Of a stretch of 64,000 nt of DNA, positions 8,930-17,917 are shown piece after piece (position 1 is the first letter of the stretch; each line of letters starts with the position of its first letter). This DNA comes from Leptospiraceae bacterium (GTDB lineage Bacteria > Spirochaetota > Leptospiria > Leptospirales > Leptonemataceae). The notes under the pieces are model-generated. The model ran no database searches. It saw only the letters and a list, made by a program, of their open reading frames with translations, and had not been told where the DNA came from. The translations under genes were made by a program, and so were the position numbers. The stretch is taken from the NCBI GenBank assembly GCA_025059995.1, contig JANXCF010000001.1, positions 124,001 to 188,000 of the forward strand, in the 5' to 3' direction.

Positions 8930-10186
8930 AGGGTAATAAAAAAACAAGATTTGATTGATGATCATTCCCATCAGAGCGAACGAAGAACTCAAAAGCCATA
9001 TTGTGAGAGGCGAGGAAGAAAAAAATTCTTGAATCCATCCAGCTATCAAAGGTCCGATACTCCAGCCCAACGAACGCATAAACCCCATAAAGCTTGAGGC
9101 ATAAAAGTTTGTGATGTTTTCTTGGTGATTTTTTTCTTTTGCATAAATGCTCGCAATGGCATAAACGGGACTCACCCCTAAGAGCTCCCCTAACGTCACT
9201 ATCACAATACACAAGATAAGAAATGGAAAACCCCAATCAGGAGAATACCCACCCACAAGAGAAAAGCCAACAAAGTACAAAAACAATCCCAGCTGAGAAG
9301 CCAAAGGAAGATTTTTTATTTTAACAGAAATAGGGATTTGAAGTATCACGACCATCACGCCATTAAGAAAATACAACTTTCCTAAATCCACTTTGGAGAT
9401 TTGAAAGTGATTCGTCAAATACATAGCCAAGGGAGTAATCAGTAAGGACATCATGATGAAAAGATTCAAAGAGTTCAAGGAAAAAAATAAGAACTTACGA
9501 TTTCGAAAAAGGTTTATGAAGTTATATGTGATTTCATGTTTAACTTGTTTGGGTTCAGGAAGCCCCCATAGAATAAGAAACGCACAAATCAGAACAATAA
9601 GAAAAGTTCCAAAAAATGGCAAAGCATAATGGGTTTCTACGAAAAATCCTCCCACCAACGGACCCAAGGACCAACCAATGTTCATTCCCACACGATGGAT
9701 ACTCACCGCAATGTGACGTTTTTCTTCTTCAGATGACGTTAGAATCAGGGATTCCATAGGAGAGATGGTTATCCCAAGAAGAAAGTGATTCAAAAACAAA
9801 AAAGGGAAAAAGAAATAATAAGGTGCATGAATCAAAATCAAAACACCAATTGTTAAGTAATTCATTGAGCGAAGGAATAAACTTCTTGTGATTAAAAACT
9901 TTTCGTTGAATCTCTTGATGAGCGTTCCTGCAAATAGCCAGCCCACTAAGCCAAACAACATGCTCAAGCTCGAGATGGTTCCAACAATCCCCACAGAGAG
10001 CTGATGCTTCTCCAATAGATACAAGGGAATAAACATGTTTGCCATTGTGTAGCCAAATGCGAGAAGCGTCCGAACAAACGTAAGAAAGTAGACTTCTTTC
10101 AACGAATAAACACTCACTGGGAATAAAAAATTCACACTCTCATTGGCGAAAAACGATTTTTTGGTTATCCCAAATCCAAAACTCAA
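8903..10186 (-). CDS. MFS transporter
   Basis: This is a major facilitator superfamily protein of up to 427 residues with about twelve membrane segments. The first (VYFLTFVRTLLAFGY) starts near residue 32. The loop after TM2-3 holds the typical basic/Gly pattern (GWLFAGTLIKRFNEK). The open frame begins with TTG at 10186; GTG codons further in are alternative starts, because about 30 polar residues precede TM1. The substrate is unknown, and drug or metabolite efflux is only a family guess. The gene is convergent with aspS and overlaps it by 27 bases, with no terminator visible between them. Confidence 0.8.
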   Translation of the reverse strand: MSFGFGITKKSFFANESVNFLFPVSVYSLKEVYFLTFVRTLLAFGYTMANMFIPLYLLEKHQLSVGIVGTISSLSMLFGLVGWLFAGTLIKRFNEKFLITRSLFLRSMNYLTIGVLILIHAPYYFFFPFLFLNHFLLGITISPMESLILTSSEEEKRHIAVSIHRVGMNIGWSLGPLVGGFFVETHYALPFFGTFLIVLICAFLILWGLPEPKQVKHEITYNFINLFRNRKFLFFSLNSLNLFIMMSLLITPLAMYLTNHFQISKVDLGKLYFLNGVMVVILQIPISVKIKNLPLASQLGLFLYFVGFSLVGGYSPDWGFPFLILCIVIVTLGELLGVSPVYAIASIYAKEKNHQENITNFYASSFMGFMRSLGWSIGPLIAGWIQEFFSSSPLTIWLLSSSFALMGMIINQILFFYYPLRFKHTDS

Positions 10187-10373
10187 GAAACAACATCAAA
10201 ACAAACACCAACAAAACAAACTTCAGTTCCCACAACTACGAGACTCAAAAATAACGAACAATTCACAGGATCTGATGGGTTCACAAAGAAGCTTTTACGA
10301 GCATGCCATAATCAGGAAAGATAGTAAATTTTTTTAAAAAAATTATTTAAAACAAATTTTTGATTTTATTTTT

Positions 10374-10411
10374 AATACTAAATAAATGTTGACTAGTATT
10401 TGTTTAGTATT
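10374..10411. promoter_or_regulatory. Candidate operator of umuDC (imperfect inverted repeat, three AATACTA/TAGTATT copies)
   Basis: The half-sites AATACTAAATAAAT (10374-10387) and ATTTGTTTAGTATT (10398-10411) match at 13 of 14 positions as an inverted repeat. A third TAGTATT lies at 10395-10401, exactly 11 bp before the one at 10406. The array overlaps the likely umuD promoter. Because umuDC is normally repressed by LexA, this is the best SOS-box candidate in the window. It does not match the E. coli box, and assignment to LexA is inference. Confidence 0.5.
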
Positions 10412-10417
10412 TAAATG
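10389..10417 (+). promoter_or_regulatory. Probable sigma-70-type promoter of umuDC
   Basis: TTGACT at 10389-10394 matches five of six bases of the -35 consensus. About 16-17 bp downstream lies an AT-rich -10 region (TTAAAT, 10411-10416, or TAAATG, 10412-10417). Both elements fall inside or next to the inverted repeat, so a bound repressor would block the promoter. The -10 match is weak. Confidence 0.45.
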
Positions 10418-10422
10418 TCGAT

Positions 10423-10869
10423 ATGGAGAATATGGAAAAGAAGGGATTTCATCCATACTATAGTCGAACTTACTTTAAGCTTGATGAAGAATTATATAAC
10501 AAGCTTTTGCCAATTAGTTATTCTGGGTTTCCAAGTCCTGCTGAGGATTTTTTAGAAAGAAGGATTGATTTGAATTCTCTACTGATTCGAAATCCCAAAG
10601 CCACGTTTTTCATGAAAGTTCAAGGAAATAGCTATGACCAACTAATACGAGATGGAGACATCATTATTATTGATTGTTCATTGACACCCATCTCAGGAGA
10701 TTACGTGATTGCAGTGTTGGAAGGCGAGTTTCTCATAAGAAAAATCATAAAGAAAAATAATAAATTTTACATAATAAACCTAAACTCCGAAGAAATCGAA
10801 ATCCAAGATTCTGGAGATTTCGAAATCTGGGGAGTGATCACATATGTCATACATTCCACAAGAAAATAA
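10423..10869 (+). CDS. umuD: UmuD-like translesion polymerase subunit / S24 peptidase
   Basis: UmuD is cut by RecA-stimulated self-cleavage and the product activates polymerase V. The 148-residue protein aligns along its full length with E. coli UmuD. The cleavage region SYSGFPSPAEDF is present (Ser34-Gly35 in place of Cys-Gly). The catalytic Ser is kept in VQGNSYD (Ser70), followed by RDGD. At the general-base position the E. coli motif EFTVKKL becomes EFLIRKI, so Arg106 stands where Lys97 should be and a Lys follows it. Self-cleavage may therefore be weakened, or the neighbouring Lys may serve. Its end overlaps umuC by 26 bases. An internal ATG (residue 4) is an alternative start. Confidence 0.85.
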   Translation: MENMEKKGFHPYYSRTYFKLDEELYNKLLPISYSGFPSPAEDFLERRIDLNSLLIRNPKATFFMKVQGNSYDQLIRDGDIIIIDCSLTPISGDYVIAVLEGEFLIRKIIKKNNKFYIINLNSEEIEIQDSGDFEIWGVITYVIHSTRK

Positions 10870-12151
10870 AGTCTTTGGTCTGGTGGATGCTAATAATTTT
10901 TATGCGAGCTGTGAGCAAGCCCTCAACCCCAAACTCAAAAACAAGCCCGTGATCGTTTTATCCAACAACGATGGATGTGTGATTTCCCGCTCAAAAGAAG
11001 CAAAAGCTCTGGGCATCCAAATGGGACAGCCTGCCTTCGAAATTCGGGATCTGATCGAGAAACATCAGGTTCACGTTTTTTCTAGCAACTTCACGCTATA
11101 TGCTGATTTTAGTTATCGATTTCATGAAATCTTGAGTTTGTTTTTTCCCAATGTGGAGGTTTATTCTGTTGATGAAAGTTTTGTTGATTTTAGCGGACTT
11201 CAGGGCTTTGATATTACATCTTATGCTCATTTCGTGAGAAATGAAATTTATCGATGGATTAAAATCCCAACATGCATTGGGATTGGAAGAACTAAGACCT
11301 TAGCAAAATTAGCAAACCGCTATGCAAAAATGTATCCTGAAACCAATGGAGTATTCAACTCACTTCAACGAGAAGAATTTCTTCTCAAAAGCATGCCCAT
11401 TGAAGAGGTATGGGGAATAGGAAGAAAATTATCAGAATTTTTAAAGAAGAAAGGAATCACAACAGCTTACCATCTCATTCAACAAAATGATTATTGGATT
11501 CGAAAGAACTTAAAAATCACAGGCTTGAGGATGGTAAAAGAACTCAGAGGCTATGCTTGTTATGATCTGGAAGAATTTGACCCTCACAAAAAAAGCACCA
11601 TTGTTTCTCGTTCTTTTGGAAATCCCGTTCAGGATTTCGATGAACTCTGCGAAGCTCTATTGGTATTTTGTGAAAAACTCTCAGAAAAATTACACCATCA
11701 AAAACAACAAGCAACCTTCTTGGGAGTATTCATCAAAAGTAATCCTTTCGATAAAAAGGAACCTTATTACTCCAACTATCGAGTAAAAAAGTTAGAAACT
11801 CCCGCATACACTATCAGAGAGCTCTATCACCACGCAAAGGAGTTGTTATCCTCCATCTACCAAAGCAAAATGAAATACAAAAAAATGGGAGTCATGGCAC
11901 TGGGATTAGTTCCCATCAAAGACTTTCAAAACGATCTTTTTCAATACCAAAGCGAAGAAAAACGAGAAAAAGAAAAAAAACGAAATGAAACTATCCTAAA
12001 ACTCCTCAAAGCCTATAATCATAGTGGGAGGCAAAAAATCCAATTTGCAAAAAACCTACAATCCCACTCTTCATGGAAACCTAAGCAGCTCCGATTATCC
12101 CAGCGATATACAACAAACATAGAAGAAATCCCCATAGCTTACATAAAATGA
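10844..12151 (+). CDS. umuC: UmuC, Y-family DNA polymerase V catalytic subunit
   Basis: This error-prone polymerase copies across damaged bases. The 435-residue length fits UmuC (about 420). The palm domain begins GLVDANNFYASCEQ, with the first catalytic Asp near residue 14. The second acidic motif YSVDESFVDFSG is intact. A helix-hairpin-helix thumb (IEEVWGIGRKLSEFL) and the little-finger domain follow, and the C-terminus has the UmuC-type tail. The gene overlaps umuD by 26 bases, so the two are co-expressed, presumably under the operator at 10374-10411. No terminator is obvious before thiG. Confidence 0.93.
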   Translation: MSYIPQENKVFGLVDANNFYASCEQALNPKLKNKPVIVLSNNDGCVISRSKEAKALGIQMGQPAFEIRDLIEKHQVHVFSSNFTLYADFSYRFHEILSLFFPNVEVYSVDESFVDFSGLQGFDITSYAHFVRNEIYRWIKIPTCIGIGRTKTLAKLANRYAKMYPETNGVFNSLQREEFLLKSMPIEEVWGIGRKLSEFLKKKGITTAYHLIQQNDYWIRKNLKITGLRMVKELRGYACYDLEEFDPHKKSTIVSRSFGNPVQDFDELCEALLVFCEKLSEKLHHQKQQATFLGVFIKSNPFDKKEPYYSNYRVKKLETPAYTIRELYHHAKELLSSIYQSKMKYKKMGVMALGLVPIKDFQNDLFQYQSEEKREKEKKRNETILKLLKAYNHSGRQKIQFAKNLQSHSSWKPKQLRLSQRYTTNIEEIPIAYIK

Positions 12152-12233
12152 GCATAAACATATTCACAAGACCCAAGACCTTTTTTTGATTGCTTAATTT
12201 GACTAATGCGGTTTTTTTATTACTTTGAAGCAT

Positions 12234-13139
12234 ATGAAAGCATCCCTTGACTCAAAAGAAACTCTAAGAACCCATTTAGAAAAAATGATTGAAGATCAGT
12301 TTCAACGTGATCCTAAACCCTTAAAGATTGCCAACCGAACCTTTAAATCCCGTCTTTTCGTTGGCACAGGAAAATTCTCCTCTACCAAAAGCATGAGGGA
12401 TGCGATTGAACTATCATGCACAGAAATGGTTACGGTAGCTCTGCGTAGGATTGACTTAACCAAACCAATGGAAGAAGAAGACATTATTGCTTCGTTGGAT
12501 CTAACTAAGATTCAATTGCTTCCTAATACCTCAGGAGCAAGGGATGCAGAAGAGGCTGTTCGTTTGGCACGGATTGCCCGAGAGATGGGAGGTGGCAACT
12601 GGATTAAGCTAGAAGTCACACCTGATCCGTATTATTTACTTCCTGATGGAAAAGAAACCCTCAAAGCCACAGAAATCTTAGTAAAAGAAGGGTTCGTGGT
12701 TCTTCCTTACATCCAAGCAGATCCCATTTTAGCAAAACAACTACAAGAAGCAGGTGCTGCTACCGTAATGCCCTTGGGTTCCCCAATTGGTTCTAATCAA
12801 GGAATACGCACGAAAGAAAGCATCAAAATCATCATTGAGCAAGCAGAGGTTCCCGTTGTGATTGATGCTGGATTGGGATTACCCTCTCACGTGGCAGAGG
12901 CATTCGAAATGGGAGCTGACGCTGTGCTTGTAAATACGGCGATCGCAATTTCAGTTCATTCTGGATATTCTGCTTTTTCGTTTGCTTTGGCGACTTTAGC
13001 TGGAAGAGAAGCTTATTTAAACGGTATTTATGGAAATACCAATGCAAGAACTCTGGAACTTTCTTATGAAAGTAATACATGGAAAAAGGCAAGTGCATCC
13101 AGTCCTTTGACTGGCTTTTTAGACGAAGAAAACCGTTAA
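12234..13139 (+). CDS. thiG: Thiazole synthase ThiG
   Basis: ThiG builds the thiazole phosphate ring of thiamine from deoxyxylulose phosphate, ThiS-thiocarboxylate and dehydroglycine. The open frame starts with TTG at 12225, but the ATG at 12234 is the more likely start and gives 301 residues. That is longer than the usual 250-260 because of an N-terminal extension of about 30 residues. Family blocks are visible: [34 protein letters not shown] with the Schiff-base Lys, and [15 protein letters not shown]. The gene stops 3 bases before thiH. No thiS gene and no TPP riboswitch-like element is seen upstream. Confidence 0.92.
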   Translation: MKASLDSKETLRTHLEKMIEDQFQRDPKPLKIANRTFKSRLFVGTGKFSSTKSMRDAIELSCTEMVTVALRRIDLTKPMEEEDIIASLDLTKIQLLPNTSGARDAEEAVRLARIAREMGGGNWIKLEVTPDPYYLLPDGKETLKATEILVKEGFVVLPYIQADPILAKQLQEAGAATVMPLGSPIGSNQGIRTKESIKIIIEQAEVPVVIDAGLGLPSHVAEAFEMGADAVLVNTAIAISVHSGYSAFSFALATLAGREAYLNGIYGNTNARTLELSYESNTWKKASASSPLTGFLDEENR

Positions 13140-13142
13140 TCT

Positions 13143-14285
13143 ATGCAAGAAAAAGAATTCAGCCACTACATACAAAATTATCCCTTCAAAGAAGTTCAAC
13201 AAAGAATTTATTATCTAAACGAAGAAAAAAATCACACTCAAAAAACAATTGAAAGAATCATCGAAAAAACTTACCAAGACGAACACATACGTTGGGATGA
13301 ATTTTTATATCTCCTCACAAAGCCAGCATTAGACTACATCGAAGAATTAGCTCAGATTGCTCAAAGAATCACTCGAAAACGATTTGGAAAAACAGTTCTC
13401 CTATACGCACCCTTATATTTATCAAACGAATGTAAATCCATCTGCACTTATTGTGGTTTTCGTTATGATAATCCCATCAAAAGAAAAACTCTCACCGTTG
13501 AAGAAGCCATCCAAGAAGCCATGATACTTCACTCCCAGGGAATTCGCCACATTTTACTTTTGACTGGCGAGGACTATCGAAATACCCCCATCTCGTATAT
13601 AGGAGAAGTAGCTGAAAAACTACAAAGACATTTTTCTTCCATTGGAATCGAAATCTATCCTTTAAAACAAAACGAATATGAATACTTGCGAACCAAAGGC
13701 GTGGATAGCTTGACTATCTACCAAGAAACTTACGATCCTGAACGATATAGAGAAGTCCACCTTCAAGGAGTCAAACGAAGGATGGAATTTCGTCTTAATT
13801 GTCCCGACCGAGCTGGCAAGGCAGGATTACGTAGAATTGGGATCGGAGCTCTGCTCGGACTCTCAGACCCTCAAACAGAAGTAGCAATGGTGGGACTTCA
13901 TGCTCAATACTTACAAAAAAGATACTGGAAAACACAAATCACGGTTTCTTTGCCCCGATTGCGTCCCGCAGAAAACATCAAAAATGTTCCTTTGATTTCT
14001 GATTCTCTTTACGCTTTGTTTTTCATTGCTTTGCGTATTTTCTTGCCTGACGTGAGTTTGATCCTTTCCACACGAGAATCCCCCCGATTTCGTGATAACA
14101 TGATTCCCATTTGTATCACTCAAATTTCCGCTGGATCAAAAACAGAACCCGGCGGTTACAGTGGTTATGACACTACTGAACAATTCCATATTTCTGATAC
14201 TAGAAGTGTTGCTGATATAGTTAATATGCTCAAACAAAAAGATTTGGATCCTGTCTTTACGGATTGGGTCTATGTGATGAAGTAA
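13143..14285 (+). CDS. thiH: 2-iminoacetate synthase ThiH (radical SAM)
   Basis: ThiH cleaves tyrosine with a 5'-deoxyadenosyl radical to give dehydroglycine for ThiG. The 380-residue protein has the radical SAM cluster motif CKSICTYC (Cys-x3-Cys-x2-Cys) near residues 98-105, after LYAPLYLSNE. The BATS-type C-terminal region is also present (ISAGSKTEPGGY). Its ATG lies 3 bases after thiG, so the two are co-transcribed and work in one pathway. It converges on the HAD phosphatase gene with a 1-base gap and no visible terminator. Confidence 0.93.
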   Translation: MQEKEFSHYIQNYPFKEVQQRIYYLNEEKNHTQKTIERIIEKTYQDEHIRWDEFLYLLTKPALDYIEELAQIAQRITRKRFGKTVLLYAPLYLSNECKSICTYCGFRYDNPIKRKTLTVEEAIQEAMILHSQGIRHILLLTGEDYRNTPISYIGEVAEKLQRHFSSIGIEIYPLKQNEYEYLRTKGVDSLTIYQETYDPERYREVHLQGVKRRMEFRLNCPDRAGKAGLRRIGIGALLGLSDPQTEVAMVGLHAQYLQKRYWKTQITVSLPRLRPAENIKNVPLISDSLYALFFIALRIFLPDVSLILSTRESPRFRDNMIPICITQISAGSKTEPGGYSGYDTTEQFHISDTRSVADIVNMLKQKDLDPVFTDWVYVMK

Positions 14286-14286
14286 A

Positions 14287-14982
14287 TTACTCTTGAAGGA
14301 TTTTTAAAAGAACCTTTAGAGAACTAAATTGCTTGATGGAATAATTAGGTTGATAACCATTCAGTTTCCCATAACCATACATAGCAAATATGGATTTTAC
14401 ATTTGCATTTTTTGCTGAGAGTATATCTGTATAATGATCGCCTACAACAATGATTTCATCTTCCGACAAATTCCAGTCTTGCTGAATCTTTTTGATTCCA
14501 TTAGGCTTGGGCTTTTTGTATTCTTCTACATCTCCTGAGAGAATGTGAGAAAAATATTTCTCCAAATCCAATTGCTTTATGATCTTTTTCGTAAAATAAT
14601 CAGATTTATTCGTGAGTATGGCAAATTTATACCGATCACGAAATTCCTCCAAGAAATCTACCACACCCTCATATGGTTTGGTCAGATTAACGCAATTTCG
14701 ATCATAAAGCTCAAAGAAATACTGGAAAACAATTTGAAAAAGTTTTTCTTTTTCTTCCAGAGAGATTTTTTGTTGGTTATATAAGTCATTCAACGTTTTT
14801 TCAATTAATGATTTCATTCCATCTCCAATGAATCCTTTGATAATATCAGTGGGAATTTTTTCCAATCCTACCTTTTGAAGTCCGTAGTTCACACTATTTG
14901 CTAAATCAGGCAAAGTATCAATAATCGTCCCATCCAAATCAAAGATAATCCCTTTAATAATCTTAGTTTTTCGCATGATCAA
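14287..14982 (-). CDS. HAD-family phosphatase, phosphoglycolate phosphatase-like
   Basis: The 231-residue protein has all four HAD motifs. Motif I is FDLDGTIIDT with the nucleophilic Asp, motif II is LTNKSD, motif III contains the Lys of EEYKKPKPNG, and motif IV is VVGDHYTDI. The cap domain after motif I is the small helical C1 type seen in Gph. Gph hydrolyses 2-phosphoglycolate, for example from repair of oxidised DNA ends, but HAD specificity cannot be read reliably from sequence. The start overlaps the end of bioB by 20 bases, so it is co-transcribed with it. Confidence 0.82.
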   Translation of the reverse strand: MIMRKTKIIKGIIFDLDGTIIDTLPDLANSVNYGLQKVGLEKIPTDIIKGFIGDGMKSLIEKTLNDLYNQQKISLEEKEKLFQIVFQYFFELYDRNCVNLTKPYEGVVDFLEEFRDRYKFAILTNKSDYFTKKIIKQLDLEKYFSHILSGDVEEYKKPKPNGIKKIQQDWNLSEDEIIVVGDHYTDILSAKNANVKSIFAMYGYGKLNGYQPNYSIKQFSSLKVLLKILQE

Positions 14983-16099
14983 AATAAGGTCTTAGTTCTT
15001 TTAAAGTTTTAAGCTCCATTTCTTTTCGATAAATAAGCATTTGTTCTTTTTCTTGAGAGTCCATTTCCTTTAAAATCTGATCCTTCAAGGCTTGAATGGT
15101 TGTTTCAGTTTTTGGATCCAATTGAAAGCCATTAAGGTAGATCATTTTGATGGTCTCATATGCCGAAGAACCACGAACATTCAAATATCCCGAAACAAAC
15201 AAAGAATTAGCCACCCTCAAGCCAATGGGTTGTTTTTCTTTCAAATAAAGTTCTCTACCAGCGGCAATTCGTAGTTCTGCTTGAGGATTCATCAAACGAT
15301 ACAAAGAAAGAATCTTCAAGCATTCTTCTGGAGTAAAGGTTTCATAATTTTGTATTTGATGCCCAGGAACAGGAAGGAAAAAATTCACAGGTATCGATTC
15401 CACACGAAATTCATTGAGTTTTAATCCTACTTCGATTCTATCCTCGAGGGTCTCTCCCATCCCTACGATCACTCCACTACACAAACCAATGGAGCTTTGA
15501 GAGATGTTTTTCAGGGTTTTTTCTCTATCTTCGTAAGTATGGGTAGTAGCAATGTTTGGATAATGACGTCTCGAAGTATTAAGATTGTGATTGTATCGAT
15601 CCAATCCAGCCTCTGCCAAAATCTTTGCGCTCGTAGGATCCTCTACAATCCCTGCGCTCAGACAAACTTTAATTCCTATTTCTTCGATGATTCTTTTTAT
15701 TATGTTTGCATAAAACTGTGCCATTTTCGGGTTGATACCTCTACCAGCTGTGACCAAACAATATCGATAAGCTCCATTTCGTTTGGCTTCTTCTGCTTCT
15801 TTGAGGATTTCTTCTTCGCTCTTCAAGCTGTAAGTAGGTATACCACTTGCTGATTTTCTTTGAGCACAATAACCACAATCCTCTCCACAATTTCCATTAC
15901 GAATATTATTGATGACATGAACTAAAACATAATTTTGATGATAAAACTTTCTTACAATCTCTGCTAAGGAAACCAATTCTTCATAATCTTCTTTATATAG
16001 ATCCAGTGCTTCGTTAAAGGAAATCAAACTATCGGGATTATGGGGATCCTTTTTTATTCTCTCATATATGCGCTTATTTAATTCTTTGAGTAAAGTCAT
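14963..16099 (-). CDS. bioB: Biotin synthase
   Basis: BioB inserts sulphur into dethiobiotin in the last step of biotin synthesis. The 378-residue protein carries the radical SAM motif CGEDCGYC followed by AQRKSA. The BioB blocks that bind the auxiliary 2Fe-2S cluster and substrate are present: YRYCLVTAGRG, CLSAGIV, DRYNHNLNTSRRHY and AAGRE. It is slightly longer than E. coli BioB (346). No other bio genes lie nearby, and the partner in the message is a HAD phosphatase. The chemoreceptor gene upstream ends 20 bases before its ATG. Confidence 0.93.
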   Translation of the reverse strand: MTLLKELNKRIYERIKKDPHNPDSLISFNEALDLYKEDYEELVSLAEIVRKFYHQNYVLVHVINNIRNGNCGEDCGYCAQRKSASGIPTYSLKSEEEILKEAEEAKRNGAYRYCLVTAGRGINPKMAQFYANIIKRIIEEIGIKVCLSAGIVEDPTSAKILAEAGLDRYNHNLNTSRRHYPNIATTHTYEDREKTLKNISQSSIGLCSGVIVGMGETLEDRIEVGLKLNEFRVESIPVNFFLPVPGHQIQNYETFTPEECLKILSLYRLMNPQAELRIAAGRELYLKEKQPIGLRVANSLFVSGYLNVRGSSAYETIKMIYLNGFQLDPKTETTIQALKDQILKEMDSQEKEQMLIYRKEMELKTLKELRPYFDHAKN

Positions 16100-16119
16100 A
16101 GGTTTTCCTTGATGTTTTA

Positions 16120-17727
16120 TTAGCTTGTTTGAGTTTCAGAAACTGAATATCTTTTGTCTAAATCTTTCAGTTTATTTGATAGTTCACTAATTTGTGCCAC
16201 ATAGTCTGTCAACTGATTTGACAAGTTTGTCAATTGTAAAATTCCCTTTTCCATTGTTGCTATCGTTTTATTGATGGCTTCTGTGCTTTGAACTTGTTCT
16301 TTCGATATTTGTTCAATTTCTTTTCCCAAAGAAAATATCATTTCTAAGGAACGGGAAAGTTTTTGATTCAATTCAATCTGCTCAGCTATTTTTCTTTGGA
16401 GCTCATTAAAGAACGAAATCACGTTGATTATTTGTTGGAGTTGCGATTGTATTTGGGTTTTTGTAAAGGACATGTTTTTGATCCCTTTTTCGATAAAAGC
16501 GGCACTGTCTTTTATGATGGTATCAATCTGTTTAGCATTTTCTTGACTACTATCGGCTAAGCGATTGATTTCCTGAGCAACCACAGCAAATCCTTTCCCA
16601 TATTCTCCCGCCCTTGCTGCTTCAATGGAAGCATTTAAAGATAGAAGATTGGTTCGATCGGCAATTTCGTTGATAACCTCTGTTACATCTAAAACTTCAT
16701 TGAACGATTTTTGGATTTCTTCCATGACTTGATCCAAGTTTTGGATTGCAATCCGAACTTCTGAGGAATCCTTTTCAGTTTTAGAAATTTCTTGACTCAA
16801 AGCTTGTAAAGATGTCTGCAGATTTTGTATACTCTCAATTAGTTTTTGATTGCTACCTTGAATACTCACGATTTCTTGAAATTGTTTTTGTATCAGCTCA
16901 CTTGCTTTCTGAGATGTGCTAGCTAATTCCTCCATCGTAGCTGATATTTCTTCCATTGAAGAAACTTCATCCTGCATTTCTTTGTTAAAATCTTTTATAA
17001 AATCTTTAAAAAAATTTACATTATGATTAAGCACTTCAGAAACACGATTCATGTCATGAAAAATCCACTTCATTTTTGAAAGATGATTCCTTGTTTGCTT
17101 TGTTTGTTCTTCTAGTTCCAAATAGTAGTTCTTAAAGAGCGTTTTTAGGCGATAAGTTATAAAACTTAGAACATTATAAAAAACAATAAGAGCATATGGT
17201 ATTATTAGACTTACACCATCACTCTTCATACTTACATCAGGATTTAATGAAAAATTCACACCCACCTTATGGGAGAGATATATCAGAATTATCATCCAAA
17301 TCGTGACGTATATACTAATCAAGATAGTTGCCTTTCTTGTAAAATCAAAAAATGAAGCTCCAATAATCATAAAAACTGGGACAAAAAGTGCTACTGGATA
17401 TTTCCAAACAAAATTAGTCGCATAAAACTTGGACTGAGATACTAATATGGTGAAAATCCCAAAGGCTAAAGTTAGATCAATAAATATACCCATCAAATCT
17501 CGGTGCTTGAATTTCACACCCTTAACAACTAAAAAGTGATAAAAAATCGTAAAGATTAAATATGAAACAACTGCAGTTCCAAATATAATCACTAAAACTT
17601 TATCAAAAAAATATTGAAACCTTATAGTTAAAATAAAACCATATAGAAATGCTAAAAAATACCTTATATAAATATAGGTGATAATTCCATAATTTGATTT
17701 TATGATACTACTAGTTAACCTTGCCAT
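16120..17727 (-). CDS. Methyl-accepting chemotaxis protein with six-helix membrane domain
   Basis: This 535-residue chemoreceptor has six hydrophobic segments in its first 200 residues and no sizeable periplasmic ligand domain, so it probably senses something in or near the membrane. A long coiled-coil signalling domain follows. Its hairpin tip is the invariant core [20 protein letters not shown], followed by FAVVAQEINRLA. No HAMP domain is evident. It would signal through CheW/CheA to the periplasmic flagella. The gene lies 20 bases ahead of bioB on the same strand. Confidence 0.88.
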   Translation of the reverse strand: MARLTSSIIKSNYGIITYIYIRYFLAFLYGFILTIRFQYFFDKVLVIIFGTAVVSYLIFTIFYHFLVVKGVKFKHRDLMGIFIDLTLAFGIFTILVSQSKFYATNFVWKYPVALFVPVFMIIGASFFDFTRKATILISIYVTIWMIILIYLSHKVGVNFSLNPDVSMKSDGVSLIIPYALIVFYNVLSFITYRLKTLFKNYYLELEEQTKQTRNHLSKMKWIFHDMNRVSEVLNHNVNFFKDFIKDFNKEMQDEVSSMEEISATMEELASTSQKASELIQKQFQEIVSIQGSNQKLIESIQNLQTSLQALSQEISKTEKDSSEVRIAIQNLDQVMEEIQKSFNEVLDVTEVINEIADRTNLLSLNASIEAARAGEYGKGFAVVAQEINRLADSSQENAKQIDTIIKDSAAFIEKGIKNMSFTKTQIQSQLQQIINVISFFNELQRKIAEQIELNQKLSRSLEMIFSLGKEIEQISKEQVQSTEAINKTIATMEKGILQLTNLSNQLTDYVAQISELSNKLKDLDKRYSVSETQTS

Positions 17728-17903
17728 AGCGATTTATGAAATAAAAGATCATTCTTATCTTGTAAATTAAAAAATGTCTTCAGCGGGAAATAGAATTCAT
17801 TCTCAAATCCTTACAAAAGATTGACAAAGCAAATTTCAAAGAAAATTTGTTTCAAATATTAAAAAATTTTAATGAATTTCATTTAATATTTAATAAATTT
17901 TTC

Positions 17904-17910
17904 AAAGGAG
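17904..17910 (+). promoter_or_regulatory. Strong ribosome binding site of hppA
   Basis: AAAGGAG lies 7 bases before the ATG at 17918, a near-consensus Shine-Dalgarno that fixes the start. The 190 bases upstream are very AT-rich. A perfect TTGACA sits at 17821-17826, but I see no convincing -10 at the right spacing. Confidence 0.75.
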
Positions 17911-17917
17911 TTTCCAT

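Noticed and set aside
10143-10337. 64-codon open frame ahead of umuD
   Set aside because: Its composition is dominated by Lys, Asn and Gln, it overlaps the MFS start, and it has no ribosome site or family resemblance. It looks like a by-product of AT-rich intergenic DNA.
12152-12233. Possible TPP riboswitch before thiG
   Set aside because: The gap is only about 80 bases and shows no thi-box sequence or paired arms.
17728-17917. TTGACA at 17821 as the hppA promoter
   Set aside because: The -35 is perfect, but no acceptable -10 lies 15-19 bases downstream, so it was not listed as a promoter.
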